Shown: positions 11,135-26,200, numbered from the stretch's first letter. The stretch: DNA of 64,000 nucleotides from Strigamia acuminata (GCA_949358305.1 OX442315.1:10008427-10072426); one strand, 5' to 3'. Program-made: numbers and translations. The notes: generated by a model not told the origin, from the letters alone.

Positions 11135-11231
11135 ATGGATTTCGGTGCCAGTTTGGAGGAGTGGGCGAAGGATAAACCGCTGAGTATTTTACAATTGGAT
11201 CCTGCTGATCGTGCAGTGTTACGCATTGCTG
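11135..11231 (+). CDS. shot: Spectraplakin alternative first coding exon A
   Basis: Encodes [20 protein letters not shown] and then [12 protein letters not shown], and ends in phase 1 before GTAAGC. Joining to 17867 gives RIAD-ERD, the same junction as in MACF1, where a DPAERAVVRVA-type segment precedes DERD. This family match, with exact phase, is strong evidence for a real N terminus. It would yield the complete CH1-CH2 actin-binding domain. It has its own CpG-rich promoter and lies 5.7 kb upstream of the alternative start. Confidence 0.9.
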
Positions 11232-14200
11232 GTAAGCATGTTTGTGTGTGTGTGTGTGTGGGTTAAGGGTTAGGGCTAAGTTAGGCGTGGTTAGGCTTAA
11301 TACCGCAAATGTGACTAGTCATTTATTGGTGATTTTTGAGTGCTTTTTTATGGATTTTTATGGGTTTTTAAGTGAGGAATGGTGGGAGTAGAGGGGTTTG
11401 GGGTGGGTTATTGATTTTTTTGGGTTTTTATTTATTTGTTTTGTTTATTTTTTTGGAATAAATGGAACATTAAATATTATATTTCTATTTCTTTTTTTTT
11501 TTTTTTTTTTTTTTGGGAGGGGGATTTTATTTTATCTTTTTTGTTCATTTTATCTATTATTTTATCAAACAATACTTTAAATTTAATTGGAATTTTTTAT
11601 TTTTTTTTATTTTTGGTGGTTTTATTTATTATTTATTAAATAACTGAATTAGTTTGTCCTTGTTTGCTATTTTGATCACTTTCAGTTATGCAATGAAAAC
11701 AGATATAGTTTTTTTAAAGCTTTTAATTTTAGACCATTAAATTAACCAATAAAAATTACTTAGATTGGTTAATTTTAATTATAATTTAAAAATAAAAAAT
11801 TTAAAAAAAAATTAAACAAAAATTTTATTGATAAAAATTAAAAAATCAAAATTTATTTATAGCAAACCAGTTTTTCAGCAACAAGTCTCTTTTTCTTTAC
11901 CCATGTTATTCCCTTCCACCAAATTTAACACTTGTCAATTACATTTTAGCATCCTTATTGTTACCATAGCAACCAAGGCATGATTAATGCATAGTATGGA
12001 CTAATCGGTTGAATCCAGTCTCCCTAGATGGCGCCACTGTCACTCCAAACAAAATTTCCATTCAAAAAGCCCAAAAAATAAGAAATTTTTATGAAAACCA
12101 CAAAAACTGAATTGAATTTTGATCTTTAAATTACATTTTAATTATTGCAAAGTTGTGATTGGTTGCAAATAAGGAAGTTTGGTCCATTCTTAGAGCCTTT
12201 TGGCTCATCCTCAGACACATGGTGACATGTCCCTCCCCAAGATCATTCTAAATATACACACACAAAGCTGGGAAATTTTTGTTGTGACGATTTGATGCAC
12301 CCATTTACTACTGTACATTCCAGTTAATCCATGTACTCCTTACTGAATCAAGGTAAAACAATGATTAATATGTTTTTCCCCACAATTTATTGGGTTTTTT
12401 TTACCACTTCTAAGGCTATTTTTATACAGTTTAAAGGGTTTGAATTGAGCTGTGTCATGAGAGCAGCAATGGCTTCCATGTGTGTGATGGTGTGCTTGTA
12501 TTTATTTTGATCAACTTTGGTGTTAACTGACAAATGGAAGGGGTCCTAACAATGTGAAGAGTTACAACTATATGATTTAGAAATTTGCTGATGTGAATGA
12601 TGGTATTGTGCTTTTTAATCGGTTAGGGTTAAGAAAGACCGGGAGCTTCCCAACTTTTTTGAAGCCGGGCCAAAATTTTGAAACACATTTTCCTGGCGAC
12701 CCAACGATCGAATATCGGATACGGTCGCAATGCAGTTCAGAGTTGTAGTGCCGGGAAGAAGGCGGTCTACGAAAGACCTTTTAAGATGAGCATCAGTTGT
12801 ACTATCCTATTTCTTCGATTCTAAGACGCCGTCGAGTGTAAGACGCACTCAGGGCCGTCTTAACACTTTTCAGCTTCCTGGGCTAATAAAAATCCGGCGC
12901 CCTTCTGTGTCCATCGCCCCCCCGGTGCCCCCCTGCGCTCCTTGGCTGCAGCCCAGTTAGCCCAATGGTAAAGGTGGACCTGGATGCACCCCGTTTTTAG
13001 AGACGTTTATATGGGAAAAAGTGCGTCTTAGAATCGTAGAAATACGGTTTTCATTAGGCCATGCGGGTTGCTTTAGATCAGCGGTCGGCTACAGGCGGAC
13101 TGCGGTCTGGATACGGACCGCGGAAGGTCGAAACTTGGACTGCGGTGACGTTTTAGCGTCGTTTTTCCCTCGTTTTTTTTGGTTTTTTGGTGTTTTTTTC
13201 TTCTTGTTTTTCCTATTTTATTCACGTTTTTCAGGTTTTATTGGTATTTTTTGGGTTATGTGTGCTTATTGGGGGGTTTATTTGCTTTTTAAGTGTTTTT
13301 TCCGTTTTCTTAGGTTTTTAGTAAGGTTTTTAAGTGTTTTTTTCTGGACCTCGATAAAAATTTTCAATAGTATCCGGACCCCACTTAAAATTACTTGCCG
13401 ACCCCTGCTTTAGATCCTGTCAACGTCTGCACATATATGCGGGAAGAAAGTATCGGAGTGAGGTGTAAAAAAGGATACACAAGATGGGCGGGTAGTGCTA
13501 AAACGTGTTGCAGTAACAACGTTGAATACAATTGGATCATCGCCAATTGTGTATGTTCATGTACAGGTGGATGTAGATCGACTATCTCGTCCGGCAAATC
13601 GGATCCAGGTGCATTTCATTCACGGTTGACCTAGATTCATTGTGTTTACACCTGGAGATGAGTTTTGATGCTGGTACTATTAATCAGCTAACAGTCGATT
13701 GATTCTGGTAGAAAAATGGCTTATGTCCAGGTACATCGATGCGAATCGTGGGAACTCGGTTGGCCAACAGAGATTGTTGGCACATCTTGATGGGGTCACA
13801 TGTATGGATTTATTCACTTGTTTTGAGAAGCGAAGAGCTAAACAGCTGGTCTTGCAAATACTTTGGAAGCGGTCAATGCACCTGACTGGCAATTGGCAGA
13901 GGCGGTTCGATTTTCTGTCCTGGATTTCTCGGAGTCTGATTTGAACTCGGATTTGTTAAGTTTGTTATCAACTGCAGAAGAAGGCCAGAAATGGTCGAAA
14001 AGTTTTTGGGTTTTAATCACATTTTGTGTATCTATTGTCAAATAAGAGAAACTGGTTTCGCTGTAGATGTTCAATGTGTTTTGTTGGCAATAACTTGCAA
14101 ATAGAACAGATTTAATCAATACTTTTTTTTTTTTTTAAGAATTGTTGATCATGTTAGTGATAATTTTGATAGTGGTCTGGGTACATCAAGTGGACTAATG

Positions 14201-17200
14201 AGTCATTAAAGAGAAAGGTTTATTTTGTTGAGATAACCAGATAAGAAGTGGTGCAATTTTTCATTAGCTTTGGTTGAATATATTTGTAAATTGGTCCTAA
14301 GACTTATAACATACCGTATTTTATCGATTATTCAAAACTGCCATTTTTGTCAGCAATTACAATTTTGGTTTTTCGTTTGTTACATTTGTTTAATGTAACG
14401 AACGAAGTCTGAACGTCACAAACGAAGCGTACGTTCATCGTTCGTGAGGTTAAATACGGAAACAATACATTATGTTTGCAAAAATACGCTATTCTTGGTG
14501 TCTCAGTCGCGGCTACCATTTGAGGGCGGCTACAATTCGAGGGGGACTTTTAATCAGTAACATACGGTATTTAGTCTTCACAGAACAGGGATGCACAGTT
14601 TGAATTTAGCACCAATGTAGTGATTCTGTTTCTAGTTGAGTTGTGAATTCAAAACTGTACTGGTTTTAAACAGTTTTTTTTTTTGTTTTAAATTAAACTC
14701 TGCTTTTATTGGTTGAAATCAGCAATGACAGAAAGTTTTTAATTGTAAAAGCTGAATTTGAAAGAAAATATTTGTTTTAAACCATTGAAATTGTATATGG
14801 TTTTACTGATTTATGAGGCAGTAGCTGGGATTGATATTGAAGATGATGTTTTAACAGTTTTTTTGTTTAAAAGCTAAGTTAGGTTTCATGTTTTATGGTT
14901 AGATTTTGGCTCCTAGTGTTATGCATTGTGTATAGATTAAAAAGAATTTACACATGGCACAACCTGTTACACAGGTTTCTCAAACTTATATAAATTCTTC
15001 AAACACTTGGAGATTAGATTGTTTACATTTCTTGCTCCGCTGATTAGTTTGTGTAAATAGCAGAACAAACATGCAGGATGATTTCTAATAAGTTAGGTTT
15101 TTAAACTATAAATGTCTTTGGGTTGTTCCTAGTTAAACAAAATCAAGCATCAGGTCATTCATTTTTGTTGACTTAAAGTCGACTTTTTTTGCCTGTTCTC
15201 ATCAGAAAACAGAAGTTAAGCAGTATTTGAATAGGTGCAGACTGGGAATCCCAGTAGTTTCTTATCTTTGTCTGATTAAAGCTAGGTTCGCACTTGTGTT
15301 CGCACTAGACGCAACGCAAGAAAGCTGATGCAACGCAAGCTGCTTGCGTCCAAAAATTCTTGACGTTGACGCCAATTCCTGATTCAAATCCAAGTTGAAG
15401 TAAGCGACGCAACGCAAGGAAAGGTCTTGCGGCCAACCAATCACGATCGACTCCAACTCTCGCCGATTCACGTCTGGTTGGCGAGACTTTGCCACGTGCA
15501 AACAGGCCGCCATTTGAGGATTCTGGAACTAGTTCTAGAACTAGATCCAATTCCAGGTTTCATTGAAACCATCTGATTGGCCAGACGCAACATCAGTTGT
15601 TTCTTGAAGATTAACTTTGCAGAAAATCCAGTTGGAAGACAGGCTGATGAGATAAATCAGACTAGGATGAGAAATGGTGGGAATTCCCAACAGGTCATCC
15701 AACCAAGTACTGAGCAGATCCAATGCTGCGTGTTTTAATGGGAACGGGTCCACTAAGCAATGACAAGATGATTTAATTGTTACTACTTATAGTCCTCTGT
15801 AAACCAGTTTGTTCGAATGGCAATTTTTCTGGCTGGCTGGGGAAAAAGTGCATAACTTAACGGAGTCATTTTTTTCCTCATTATTCATATTCATCTACAG
15901 TCGAACCTCGTTATAACGAACCACGATATAATGAATTTTTTGTTATAACGAATACCGTCAAAAGTATAAATGCAAACGGTTTTTCTTGAATAACTTTGAT
16001 TTGGATTTGCCAAACGGTTTGTAATTTTAACCACTTATTACCAGCACTAAATAGAATATCAGTACAAAAAATTAGATCAATCCATAAATAACTTTTTTTT
16101 TTATTGCCAAAAATGTCCAAGACGCCGGACCCGTTTTAGCGCCGGACAGTCATCGGCGATTTACGGATTTGGCGCCGGCCTCGATTAAAAATCACCGATT
16201 TTTTGTGAAAAATGGTGATTTTAGACGTGTTTTCGTGTAGAAAAATTGAATTTTGTGTCTGGGTTTTACCCTACCGGTAGCAAGAAAAACATCAAAAAAT
16301 TTAAAACTTTTATTAAAATTTAAAAAAAAACATAAATTTTATTTTTCACGTAAAATATTTTCATTAAATCTTCTATAATCTACAAATAAATTTTTTTTTA
16401 TTTAAAAAAAAAAAAAAAAAAAAAAATTTAAATAAAACAAAACAACTTCCTTAACCTTTTGGGATTGCTCACTTGTCATTCCGACAACCGGAAGTGACGT
16501 GTGCCCTTGCACCCAGCAACGAACGAGCGCTTCCTCCAAGCCATGCACACTCCGCCGCCGCCGCCTCGCCACAGCTGAGAAGAAAAAACCTCGTTTTCAA
16601 ATCCGGCACATTTTGCCACTACGGCGCTGCAAAACGGGAGTTTTTCGCGTTTGTTTTTCTTTGGAGGTGTGGTGGTTGCGAGTGTGTTTTTCCTGGTGCT
16701 GCCCACTGGCCGCAGGGCGTCCGCGAAACCCGTTCGCAAGGTGTGGACAAGTTGTAGCGACTCCCTTAAAAGGGAATCGATGAGTTAAATACGCGAGTTT
16801 GTCGATGTCGCGTGGGCATTTTTCGCCAACGGAGAGTCGACCGTGCACGAGCCGCTTGATTTGTATCTCGTTCTAATGGCGTCCAATGGGGAGAATCGGG
16901 TTGATAGCCCGCAAACTAAGTTTTACGAGCAGAATCTCAGCAAATTTAAAGGTTTGTACACTGTGCTCAGTGGATTGAAAGGTTCGTGGATTTTGTTTTG
17001 GGTTTTTTTTCCGGTTTTTGGACATTTTTGGACGTTTTTGGGTTTTGACGGTAATTTGGGATTTTCGATGCCGCGGTGGGTGCGTGGTGCGCGGCTTGGG
17101 GAGGGGATCACCGTCGGTGGGGAAGTGTTTGGTAGTAACGAGAAATAATTTTTTATTTGTTTGTTTTATTTTTTTTAAATGTGTAATTTGGTGTGTTTTT

Positions 17201-20200
17201 GGTTTTTTTTTTATTTTATATATTTTTTATTTATTATATTTGCACCTGGTTAGTTTTTATTATGAAGTAACACCTGTTGATATGTGGATGTTATTTTGAG
17301 TTTTCACATTTTTTTTTATAGTTTTTGTTTTTATTTTTATTTTTATTAGTTTTGTGGGTTAATTGGTGAAGAAAAAATATTTAAATTAGGGTTGTGGAGG
17401 TAATTAACCTTATAAAAGTGTTAAATTATGCATTAATCCACTTTCTATAATTTTATTTTTATTTTTTTGAATTTTTTAGAATTTTTTTTTTATTTTTTTT
17501 TTTTTATATATATGTAAAAAAAAAATTTCTTATCCCAATTTCATTTGACCTTTAACCCACATTGGAATTCCCTTCAAGCATGATGTAGCCCATTTTAAGG
17601 CTATTTGACCAGTTGTTAGCCCATTATTATATAGTAAACATTATATATTTCTAAAAAAAAAATGGTGGAATTTAAAATAAAACAGTTTTATACAATGATT
17701 GTAAGAAAATTCATTTTTTCTTGTTGTTTCAATATGTTAATTAATTTTATTAATATTATATTTAGAAAAATAGTAAATTAATATATTTTTTTCTTCAAAA
17801 TGTATATGGTTAGGCTTAATTTTAATTCACATGTATTTATTTGTTGTTTTTATTGTTTTTTGTTAGATGAAAGGGATGCCATCCAGAAGAAGACTTTCAC
17901 AAAATGGGTCAACAAACATTTGAAGAAGGTAAGAAATTGAATAAATTAAATGGAAAAAAAAATTATTATTTTTTTTGTTGTTTTTAAATTATAATTTGTA
18001 AGGAGGTATCAACCATCCTATAATTTCCATTTTTAAAATTGTTTTTATAAATTATGAGACCATTTACCGATGTTTGGGAAAAATAAAAAAGACGTTAGTT
18101 TTCGAGAAAAAAATAATTAGCTGCATTCAAAAATTACAATAACAATTTTAGTTTAAGTGTATTTTAAGTTTTAACATGGGTTTAAACAGGAAATGATGTC
18201 ATTTTTGGTTTAAAATTGAAGTAAAACACAAAATATTTTAGTTTTTGAATGCAGTGCGGTTTTGTGTTCGTAAAATGTTCAAAAGTGACATAAAAATGGC
18301 TGAAAGTGATTTGGAATGGCTAAGAATTTAAGTTTCGATGACCTTGTACGATCTTGGGTGGAGAAACAATGGTTTTTATTTTTAATTGTTGCTGTCTAAT
18401 GAATAAGGAAACAATAGAGAGAAATCTGACAAATCGTTTTCTTGCACTCGTGAATATTTGGTTGTTTTTATCCATTGAGAAATTACAAACCGAAATGTTT
18501 TATTTTTTTTGTGAATGTGACAGAATGTTGTTGGTAGATGTAGGGGACAAGTTAAGACTGTTTTTAAAATAAATAATGTGGATCCGGAAATGAAGCCATG
18601 ACTGGGATGGGGGACTCGAACTACACAAGGTCACTATTTGTTAGTGTTGGTTGTTTTCGTTTAGGCTTAATTTCAAAAATTACAATTGCAATTCAAGAAT
18701 AAAATTGAAAAATGCTGTAAGTATGATGAAATTTGGCCTAAAATTCAATAATACAATTCAATAATTAATGTTAGGTCTAAAATTGACAAATGTTACAATT
18801 TTGATGGAAATTTAGGTCTAAAATTGACAAATGTTACAATTTTGATGGAAATTTAGGTCTAAAATTGACAAATGTTACAATTTTGATGGAAATTTAGGTC
18901 TAAAATTGACAAATGTTACAATTTTAATGGAAATTTAGGTCTAAAATTGACAAATGTTACAATTTAATGGAAATTTAGGTCTAAAATTGTGAAATGGAAC
19001 AATTTTAATGAATATTTAGGTCTAAAATTGAGAAATGTTACAATTATAATGGCAATTTAGGTCTAAAATTGAAAAGTAAATTAATTATCATTCATTTTAA
19101 GGTCTAAAATTGAAAAGTAAGTTAATTACTATTTATTTTAAGGTCTAAAATTGAAAAATAAATAAATTACTATATATTTTAGGTCTAAAATTGAGAAATG
19201 TTACAATTATAATGGCAATTTAGGTCTAAAATTGAAAAGTAAAGTATTTACCATCCATTTTAAGGTCTAAAATTGAAAAATAAAGTAATTACCATTTATT
19301 TTAAGGTCTAAAATTGAAGATTTAATTAATGACCATCTATTTTAAGGTCTAAAATTGAAAAATAAATCGATTACTATCTCATTTTAGGTCTAAAATTAAA
19401 AAAAATAATTATAATTTTGACCTTAATTAATTAAACAATGACCAATGGCTGCAATTTAGGCCAAAAACTAAAACAATAACAAAGCAAGAAAAACAAAAAT
19501 CCATAATTAATAATAACCAATGTTTATTAGCGGATTAACAAACGAATAAATTCGAGGTTTATAAAGATAAGAAAAAGATAAAGTCAGTCGGTTTGACTAG
19601 AAATTAACACATTTTAATGGCGTTCCTCACTCGTGATAAGAATAATGACAGCTGCTATTCTTGGAAAAATATAAAAAGGGAAGTTAGTCAGACACGGTGT
19701 CTTGTTTATTTTTATCATTCTTTGCACCCCATTTTTTTCTCATCCACTTCTCGAGAGACAATAAACAGTGAGTGGAGGGACGGGCAGGGAGGAAAATGGC
19801 GGCCAATTCAATGATGCGGGAAAAATGCATTGTTTGTATAAGAATGGATTTTCGGTTGTGTTTTTTTTTTTTTGTGGAGCTACTTGTTGGATTGAGGGTT
19901 AGAGGTCATTGTAGGAGGCCTTTAAAGGAAGTGAACTGTAGTGTGACCTAATATGGACGAGTTGGACTTGGTACGTCATGGAGGGCTCCACCCTGCGTGG
20001 GATTTAGTCGTTTCTGGAGGTGGGAAATGGATGGTCGATTGATGGTTGGATAGATTTGGGATTTTTTTTTTATTTTAATTATTTTTGTTGGGAATTTTTT
20101 GATGAATTTATTAATTTCTTAATTTTTTTTTGATGAAATTTTTTATTTTTTGATGAAATTTTTTATTTTTTGGTGAAATTTTTTATTTTTTGATGAAATT

Positions 20201-23200
20201 TTTTATTTTTTGATGAAACTTTTTATTTTTTGGTGAATTTTTTTACTTTTTAATGAAATTTTTTATTTTTTGGTAAAATTTTTGATTTTTTGATGAAATA
20301 TTTTATTTTTTGATGAAATTTTTGATTTTTTGATGAAATTTTTGATTTTTTGATGAAATTTTCGATGAAAATTCGACAAAATTTGAGATATTTTTGAGAA
20401 ATTTCAAAAAAATTTGAGAAACTTCGACACTAAAGGGTTGGGTAAGGGGTTATTAAGGTGGGTTGTTAGGCCACAATTCCCATGTATAATTGGTTTGATG
20501 TTTTTTGGCTTTCAGTTTTGTTTTGTGTTGTCTTGCTCTGATGGAGGAAGTTGGATATGATTTAGGTTTATTGGGTCAAAGTGTTGGGTTGAAAGGTGGT
20601 GGGAATGGGTTTTGATTGTCGCTCTTTCCCCCCTTTTCATTTGCTTTTTCTTTTCCCTTTAAAATATCTAAAATATTCTTTTTTAGTCTAAAAAAATGTC
20701 TAAAATATTTCTTTAGTCTAAAAAAATGTTTCAGTTTTTTTTTTTGGTCTAAAAAAAAAGGTCTAAAATATTTTTTTTAGGAAAAAAAAATGTCTAAAAT
20801 ATTTCTTTTGGTCTAAAAATGTCTAAAAAAAAATTATTTATTTTTTAAAAAATTATTTTTTCAAATAAAACTATCAAAACCATGATTACTTTTTCAATTG
20901 TATCTCATTGAACAATTATTCCTTTGTCAATTGATAAAAAAAAAAAATTATTTTTAACACTGAAATTCTAACTTTAAATACTTGTATGACATCACACTTG
21001 ACTATCTCGAATCTCCCAGCTCACATATTTCATGAATGAAACCCAAAGACAAACAAATCCACATTTAGTCAAAATGTGTGATTTCAAGCCCAAACATGTG
21101 ACTCACTTAAAGCTTGTGGGAGATTAAAAAACAGCCACAGACCAAGAAAAAAGTGGTCATAACTCATTAGTTCTTTGAATTGGTGAGTAAACAGTTTTAA
21201 GCAACCTCCATCATGATTAAAGAGGATGTTTTTCTCAGTTTAATCTGATGCTCACCCACTTTGTGCACAAGTGGGATTAATCAGACTGACCTGATTTTAT
21301 TTTGTTCTGTCATCAAAGCTAAACAACAGCACAAAGTCATGTAATGACCAAATTAAATCGCCATCTTGGGAGAAAATCCAATTAAGATTCACCATAAATT
21401 AATAATAAAATTCTAACTGGGTAATATCATGGGAGAAGGGCACCCTTTTGAGTCGAACAAGAGTATACAATTTTTTTTTTAAAGTTTAAACATTATACTA
21501 CACCAAAAACCAACCATTGTTGAAATAACGCAATGCGGTATTTTTAGAATAATTCGTTGCGTTATTGTGAAAAAAAAACGAAGTCACTTCATTTCGTCGC
21601 CGCTGTTTTTAGGCTGAGTCCGCTTCTCGTATTCCTAAGAATGCGTAACAAGGGGGGGCTAGTGCCCCCTCTTGACCCCCCCTCGCAAACCTAATCTTAC
21701 CACTTTCTTTAAGCAAATCTTCTCGCGAGTAATGGTCGGCGACGAAATAAAGGGCGACGAAATGAAGAAACCCCCAAAAAAAACAATGCTCTTCGTTGTT
21801 TTGGTAATGCGCACAAGCCTAACTGCAAGTGGCAGGGCAGTGGTTCTCAAAGTGTGGTCCGCGAAACTGGATTCGAGGAAACGGGATTCGATGAAACGGG
21901 ATTCGATGAAATGAATTTGCTTCGTTTCAATCATGTCTTCGACAACCCAAAAGTCGAAACAAACTCGACTATGGAGATTGGATCTTCTCTTTCCTGCTGC
22001 GTTGTCATGGCAACCAGCAAACAATACCACAATTCCATCTTGAACTTGGACTCTCTTTTTATTGTCTGGATGGTATTACTGACGTGAGCAAATGCAAATG
22101 AGCTTGTTCTGTATTTAACTTTTTCCTGCTTGTAATACCATACAATCACTCCTAAATAAGGTTTTGATTCATGTGTAAAACAGAACTGGAGGAGGATATG
22201 AGAAATTAAACAGATTACTCATTCATAATATTTTTTTTTCTTTGAAATAAGTCATCTGGTGATGGTTTTGAACTGTTTATAAGGACTTTGGTCTTCAACA
22301 AACCAGTTATTGTATTTTTTTTTTTGGATCCACAAAACATGCTTAAAACGCATTTTAAATGTGTTTTAATTTGAACGAAGAAGGTTAATGGCCTCCCATT
22401 CTTTGAATGGTTTGATGTTGCCCACGTGGGGTTTTTTAAACGAGTTAAACTCAGTTGATTAAACAGTTTTCACTTTATTTTATTTATCTTTTAAGTGGCA
22501 GCTGTGAAATGCAAGTTGCTTGAAATGTAATGTGATGCTTTAATGGCCACCTGCATATGGGTATGATGATTAAAACTGGGTGTAGACTAAACTTGAGTCT
22601 GTCAGGGGGTGATACATTCTTATAAGTGACCTTTAAGTTGACCAATGGAATTTGTAAATAAAGTGGGTGGTAGAGTGAATCAGTTGAAAATTGGTTGATT
22701 TGAGGTCAATTTTTAAATTGCTGCCTATTTTCCTTTAATATTAGAAGTGCCACTCCTGTGGGTGAACCTTTGAATTAGGCTGGACAGGATCTTATGCTTT
22801 GGTCAGCTGTGAACATGTGGGAGACATGCACCGACTGACCTTTGCATTTACTGAACATTGTTTAGATCGGTGCTTTTCAAACTACTGTACTTCGTTTAAG
22901 CACCCGGGTTTATGAAGACGCCGGGCAGTCCTCAACCTAAAAATCTACGCCGTGGCTATTTTTACGTACGTACGTAAGAATAGCGTATTGGCTATTCTTA
23001 CGTACAAACGGAAAATTGCAGAGAAGCCCATTCTCGGCCCCTGAAAAACTGTATATTCGTACGTACGTACGTAAGAATAACGTATGGCTATTCTTACGTA
23101 CATAGCGGGCCGCCAGGGGGGGTCATTATTCTTACGTATGTGGGAGGATTAATAATCCTCCCACATGTTAATAATGTAACATAATGTTAATATGTTTAAT

Positions 23201-26200
23201 AATCCTGGATTATTAAACATCGATTAGGTTAGTTTAGGTTTAGTTTTGTTGTAATAATTGAATTCAATGTCTGAAATTGTCTGAAATGACCAAAATGACT
23301 GAATTCAATGTCTGAAATGACCAAAATATTCAATTATTAAAAAAAGAAAATAAAAAAACAAAACGCTGGTTTCATTTTGTTTGTTTTGAGGGGCAAATCC
23401 TGAGCGCGATATGCTGGTGGGTTTTATCCCTGCCCGTACGTACGTACTACATACAGGGTGTATCAGAATTCATGTTACACAGAAATAGGGGGTATAGAGA
23501 CGGACCAGGAGATCACGTTTCCACTAATCAAAAATTCCAAAAAAAAATTCCCATTTTGTTACAACCCCAAAAACAATGGAAGATTTCAAATATCGTGCCT
23601 CACGCATATCGCCCACATTTGCCAGGTTAAAGCGTAATTCTCAAATAAAAAGACACAATCAGTAGCTAACAGCAGAAGTTTATTACAAGAGATGCTCTAC
23701 ATGTCCAACATGTGCATCGATGCACAGCTTGGTAAATAATTTAAGGAAATTAATCTTTTACATAAATGATTTGTTTTAGTTTTCCTGGATTTTTGGGTTT
23801 TTTTTGTGATTCTTTAACATTAAAATGATAGGTTTGTATCTTTTTATTTGAGAATTGCGCTTTAACCTGGCAAATGTGGGCGATATGAGTGACGTGATAT
23901 TTGAAATCTTCCATTGTTTTTGGGGTTGTAACCATGTGAGAAATTTTTTTTGGAATTTTTGATTAGTGGAAATGTGATCTCCTGGTCCCCCTCTATACCC
24001 CCTATTTCTGTGTAACATGAATTCTGATACACCCTGTGTGTACGTAAGAATAGCGGCCCGTCGGGCAAACGTTATTCTTACGTACGTACGTAAGAATAGC
24101 CAATACGCTATTCTTACGTACGTGCGTAAGAATATCCTCGGCCAAAAATCTATATGCGCCGGTCCCGTATAAATGACGGGCTTCAAATTTGCGCCGGGTA
24201 AACGTAACATGGCTAATAACATTTAGATAACGTTCCGAAAGTGACGCTCACGTTGAGATTCGTACGAGGATTTTCGGATTAAGTTGGCATTTTGTATCTG
24301 TGGATTAAAGATTTGTTCATCTTGATTTATTCAGTGCTTTACTGATGGTGCCCAACCCACGCAGAATCACATACGTACTGTACTGTCCGGTTCGGTCAAA
24401 TATATCAGTGATTTTTGAGGACTCGGCGTTTGTACGGGCCCGGCGCGTATATACTTTTGTGGCGATGACTGCCAGGCGCTAAAACGGGGCGGTACGGCAT
24501 GCTTCTCTTATTTGGAATTCGGCCCCTCATCGGTGTTAGATTCCTCTTATTTCTGCATACAATCTTTGTTAGTGTAACCAATCAGTGTTTAATGTGTCAT
24601 TAGCAGGAAATTGCGCGTCATCGCACGTCATATTAGTTTTGTTTTGTTTCTTTGTAACTCATGTGTAGTTGTCTCGTGAAGTAAACCTGATCGGTCGCGG
24701 TCTTCTATGTTTCAAAAGTGTTTTATTGCTTTATTACCCAAACTCACAATCTTGTCCTTCGGATCCGCGTTTAAGATCCCACCATTGGATCATATCGCTC
24801 CGCATTGTAACAAACATAAGATCCTGTCCCTGTCGAATCTACTGCTTCTACACGATATCTCGACTGTGTATGAAAGATGAAAGATCTAGCCCTTTATTTT
24901 GTGTGAGGACAGGTCACTCATCCAAGTCTAATGTTGCTTAACTTCTGCTAATTCTAATGCAATACATCGACATGGAATTTAAAAAAATTTGTAAAATTAA
25001 AATTTGGGGAAAATAAGCTAAACCATGTCTCCCCAAGTTGACCCTTGTTGAAGGGAGGCTTGAACATGTGTTTTGCTTGTTCCAATCTTGTAGCAGAAGT
25101 GATTTATTCAGGCAATATCACGTGACAGTGATAGGAAGTATCTGGACAATGACATGATTAACTCAAATGCAGACAATTTGTGTCTATTTGGGTTGGTTAC
25201 AAGCTGCCTGGCTCTTCCTGGAAAATGAAACTTTTTTTTTAAATCCTTGCAAATAAATTGGATTTTGTGTTAGTTACATTTACATGAGTGGAATAGTTGA
25301 TGAGGTCTTAACCTTGGATTTATGTAAGTGTGTGAGGGACAAAAAAATGAGACATTTAAAACAGACTGACATTAAACTTACATAAGATGCCGTGATCACC
25401 AAGGGGTGCTGAGCAACAACTCTTTGGTGTCACCTATTACCCTCGAAGGAGGTAATTTATTTATTTATTTAAAAATAATCAAAAAATTGATTAAATTTTT
25501 TTTTAAATTTTGATTTGGCTAAATATGGCTGAGTTGTGTAAAAAAGGCTTATCTGATTGCTCCAGTGGACAGGGGTCTGCACAGGTGGGCTGAAATGGTG
25601 GCAATGATCTCAAGTAATCCCAATTAGGTTTGTGGAAGCTCACATGTAATTTGGGCCTATTTTTAGTTGTTAAAAAAATAGAAAATTTGAATTGGTTGAA
25701 AAAAATCAAAATTTTTATTTTATTATATTATATTATATTTTATCATATTATATTATATTATTATTGTTATTATTATTATTATTATTATTATTACAAAGTC
25801 CTTAGGCAATTTTAAAAAATATTTACACGATAACGTAAGATGGTAACAAAATATAATTTTTTTTAATATTAATAAGTTATTATTTAAATTTTTATTTTTA
25901 ATGTTGTGTTTCTTATTTAGAGATCAATTATATTATATTTAAAATTTAAATTTGTTGTTACTAATGAGTTTTTATGTGAATTTAAGAGTTGTTTATTAAG
26001 TATTGTTTTATTGTGTTGTGTGAATAACCGACTAAATTCGATTTGATTTAGTTCTGACCCGGTTGAAGTTGTGAATAATTTTTTTTTTGGTCTTGGTTGT
26101 GAGGGAAAACATTTGGTACTTCCTAATTCAATTAGGACAGTGTAAACATCTGGTAGCATTTCTTATGACAAAAGGGTTAAGCAATATGAAGTTTTGATTT

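Larger units (their letters stand above)
11232..16480 (+). other. Intron after first exon A
   Basis: Contains a (TG)n run near 11243-11262, a T-rich tract at 11490-11515, a Tc1/hAT-type remnant patchwork between 12630 and 13415, a MITE at 14311-14570, a foldback-like AACGCAAG-rich segment at 15284-15480, and a pogo-type terminal sequence at 15898. No additional exon was recognised before the second promoter. Confidence 0.5.

Noticed and set aside
13395-13634. Cys-containing ORF ([20 protein letters not shown]) resembling a small secreted peptide
   Set aside because: It starts inside the hAT element, lacks a signal peptide and has no upstream exon; the cysteines are likely coincidental.
19952-19969. 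MDELDL followed by GTACGT as another possible first exon
   Set aside because: The phase would fit the CH1 exon at 35014, but the product would begin in the middle of CH1, no known plakin has such a start, and six codons are too few to judge.
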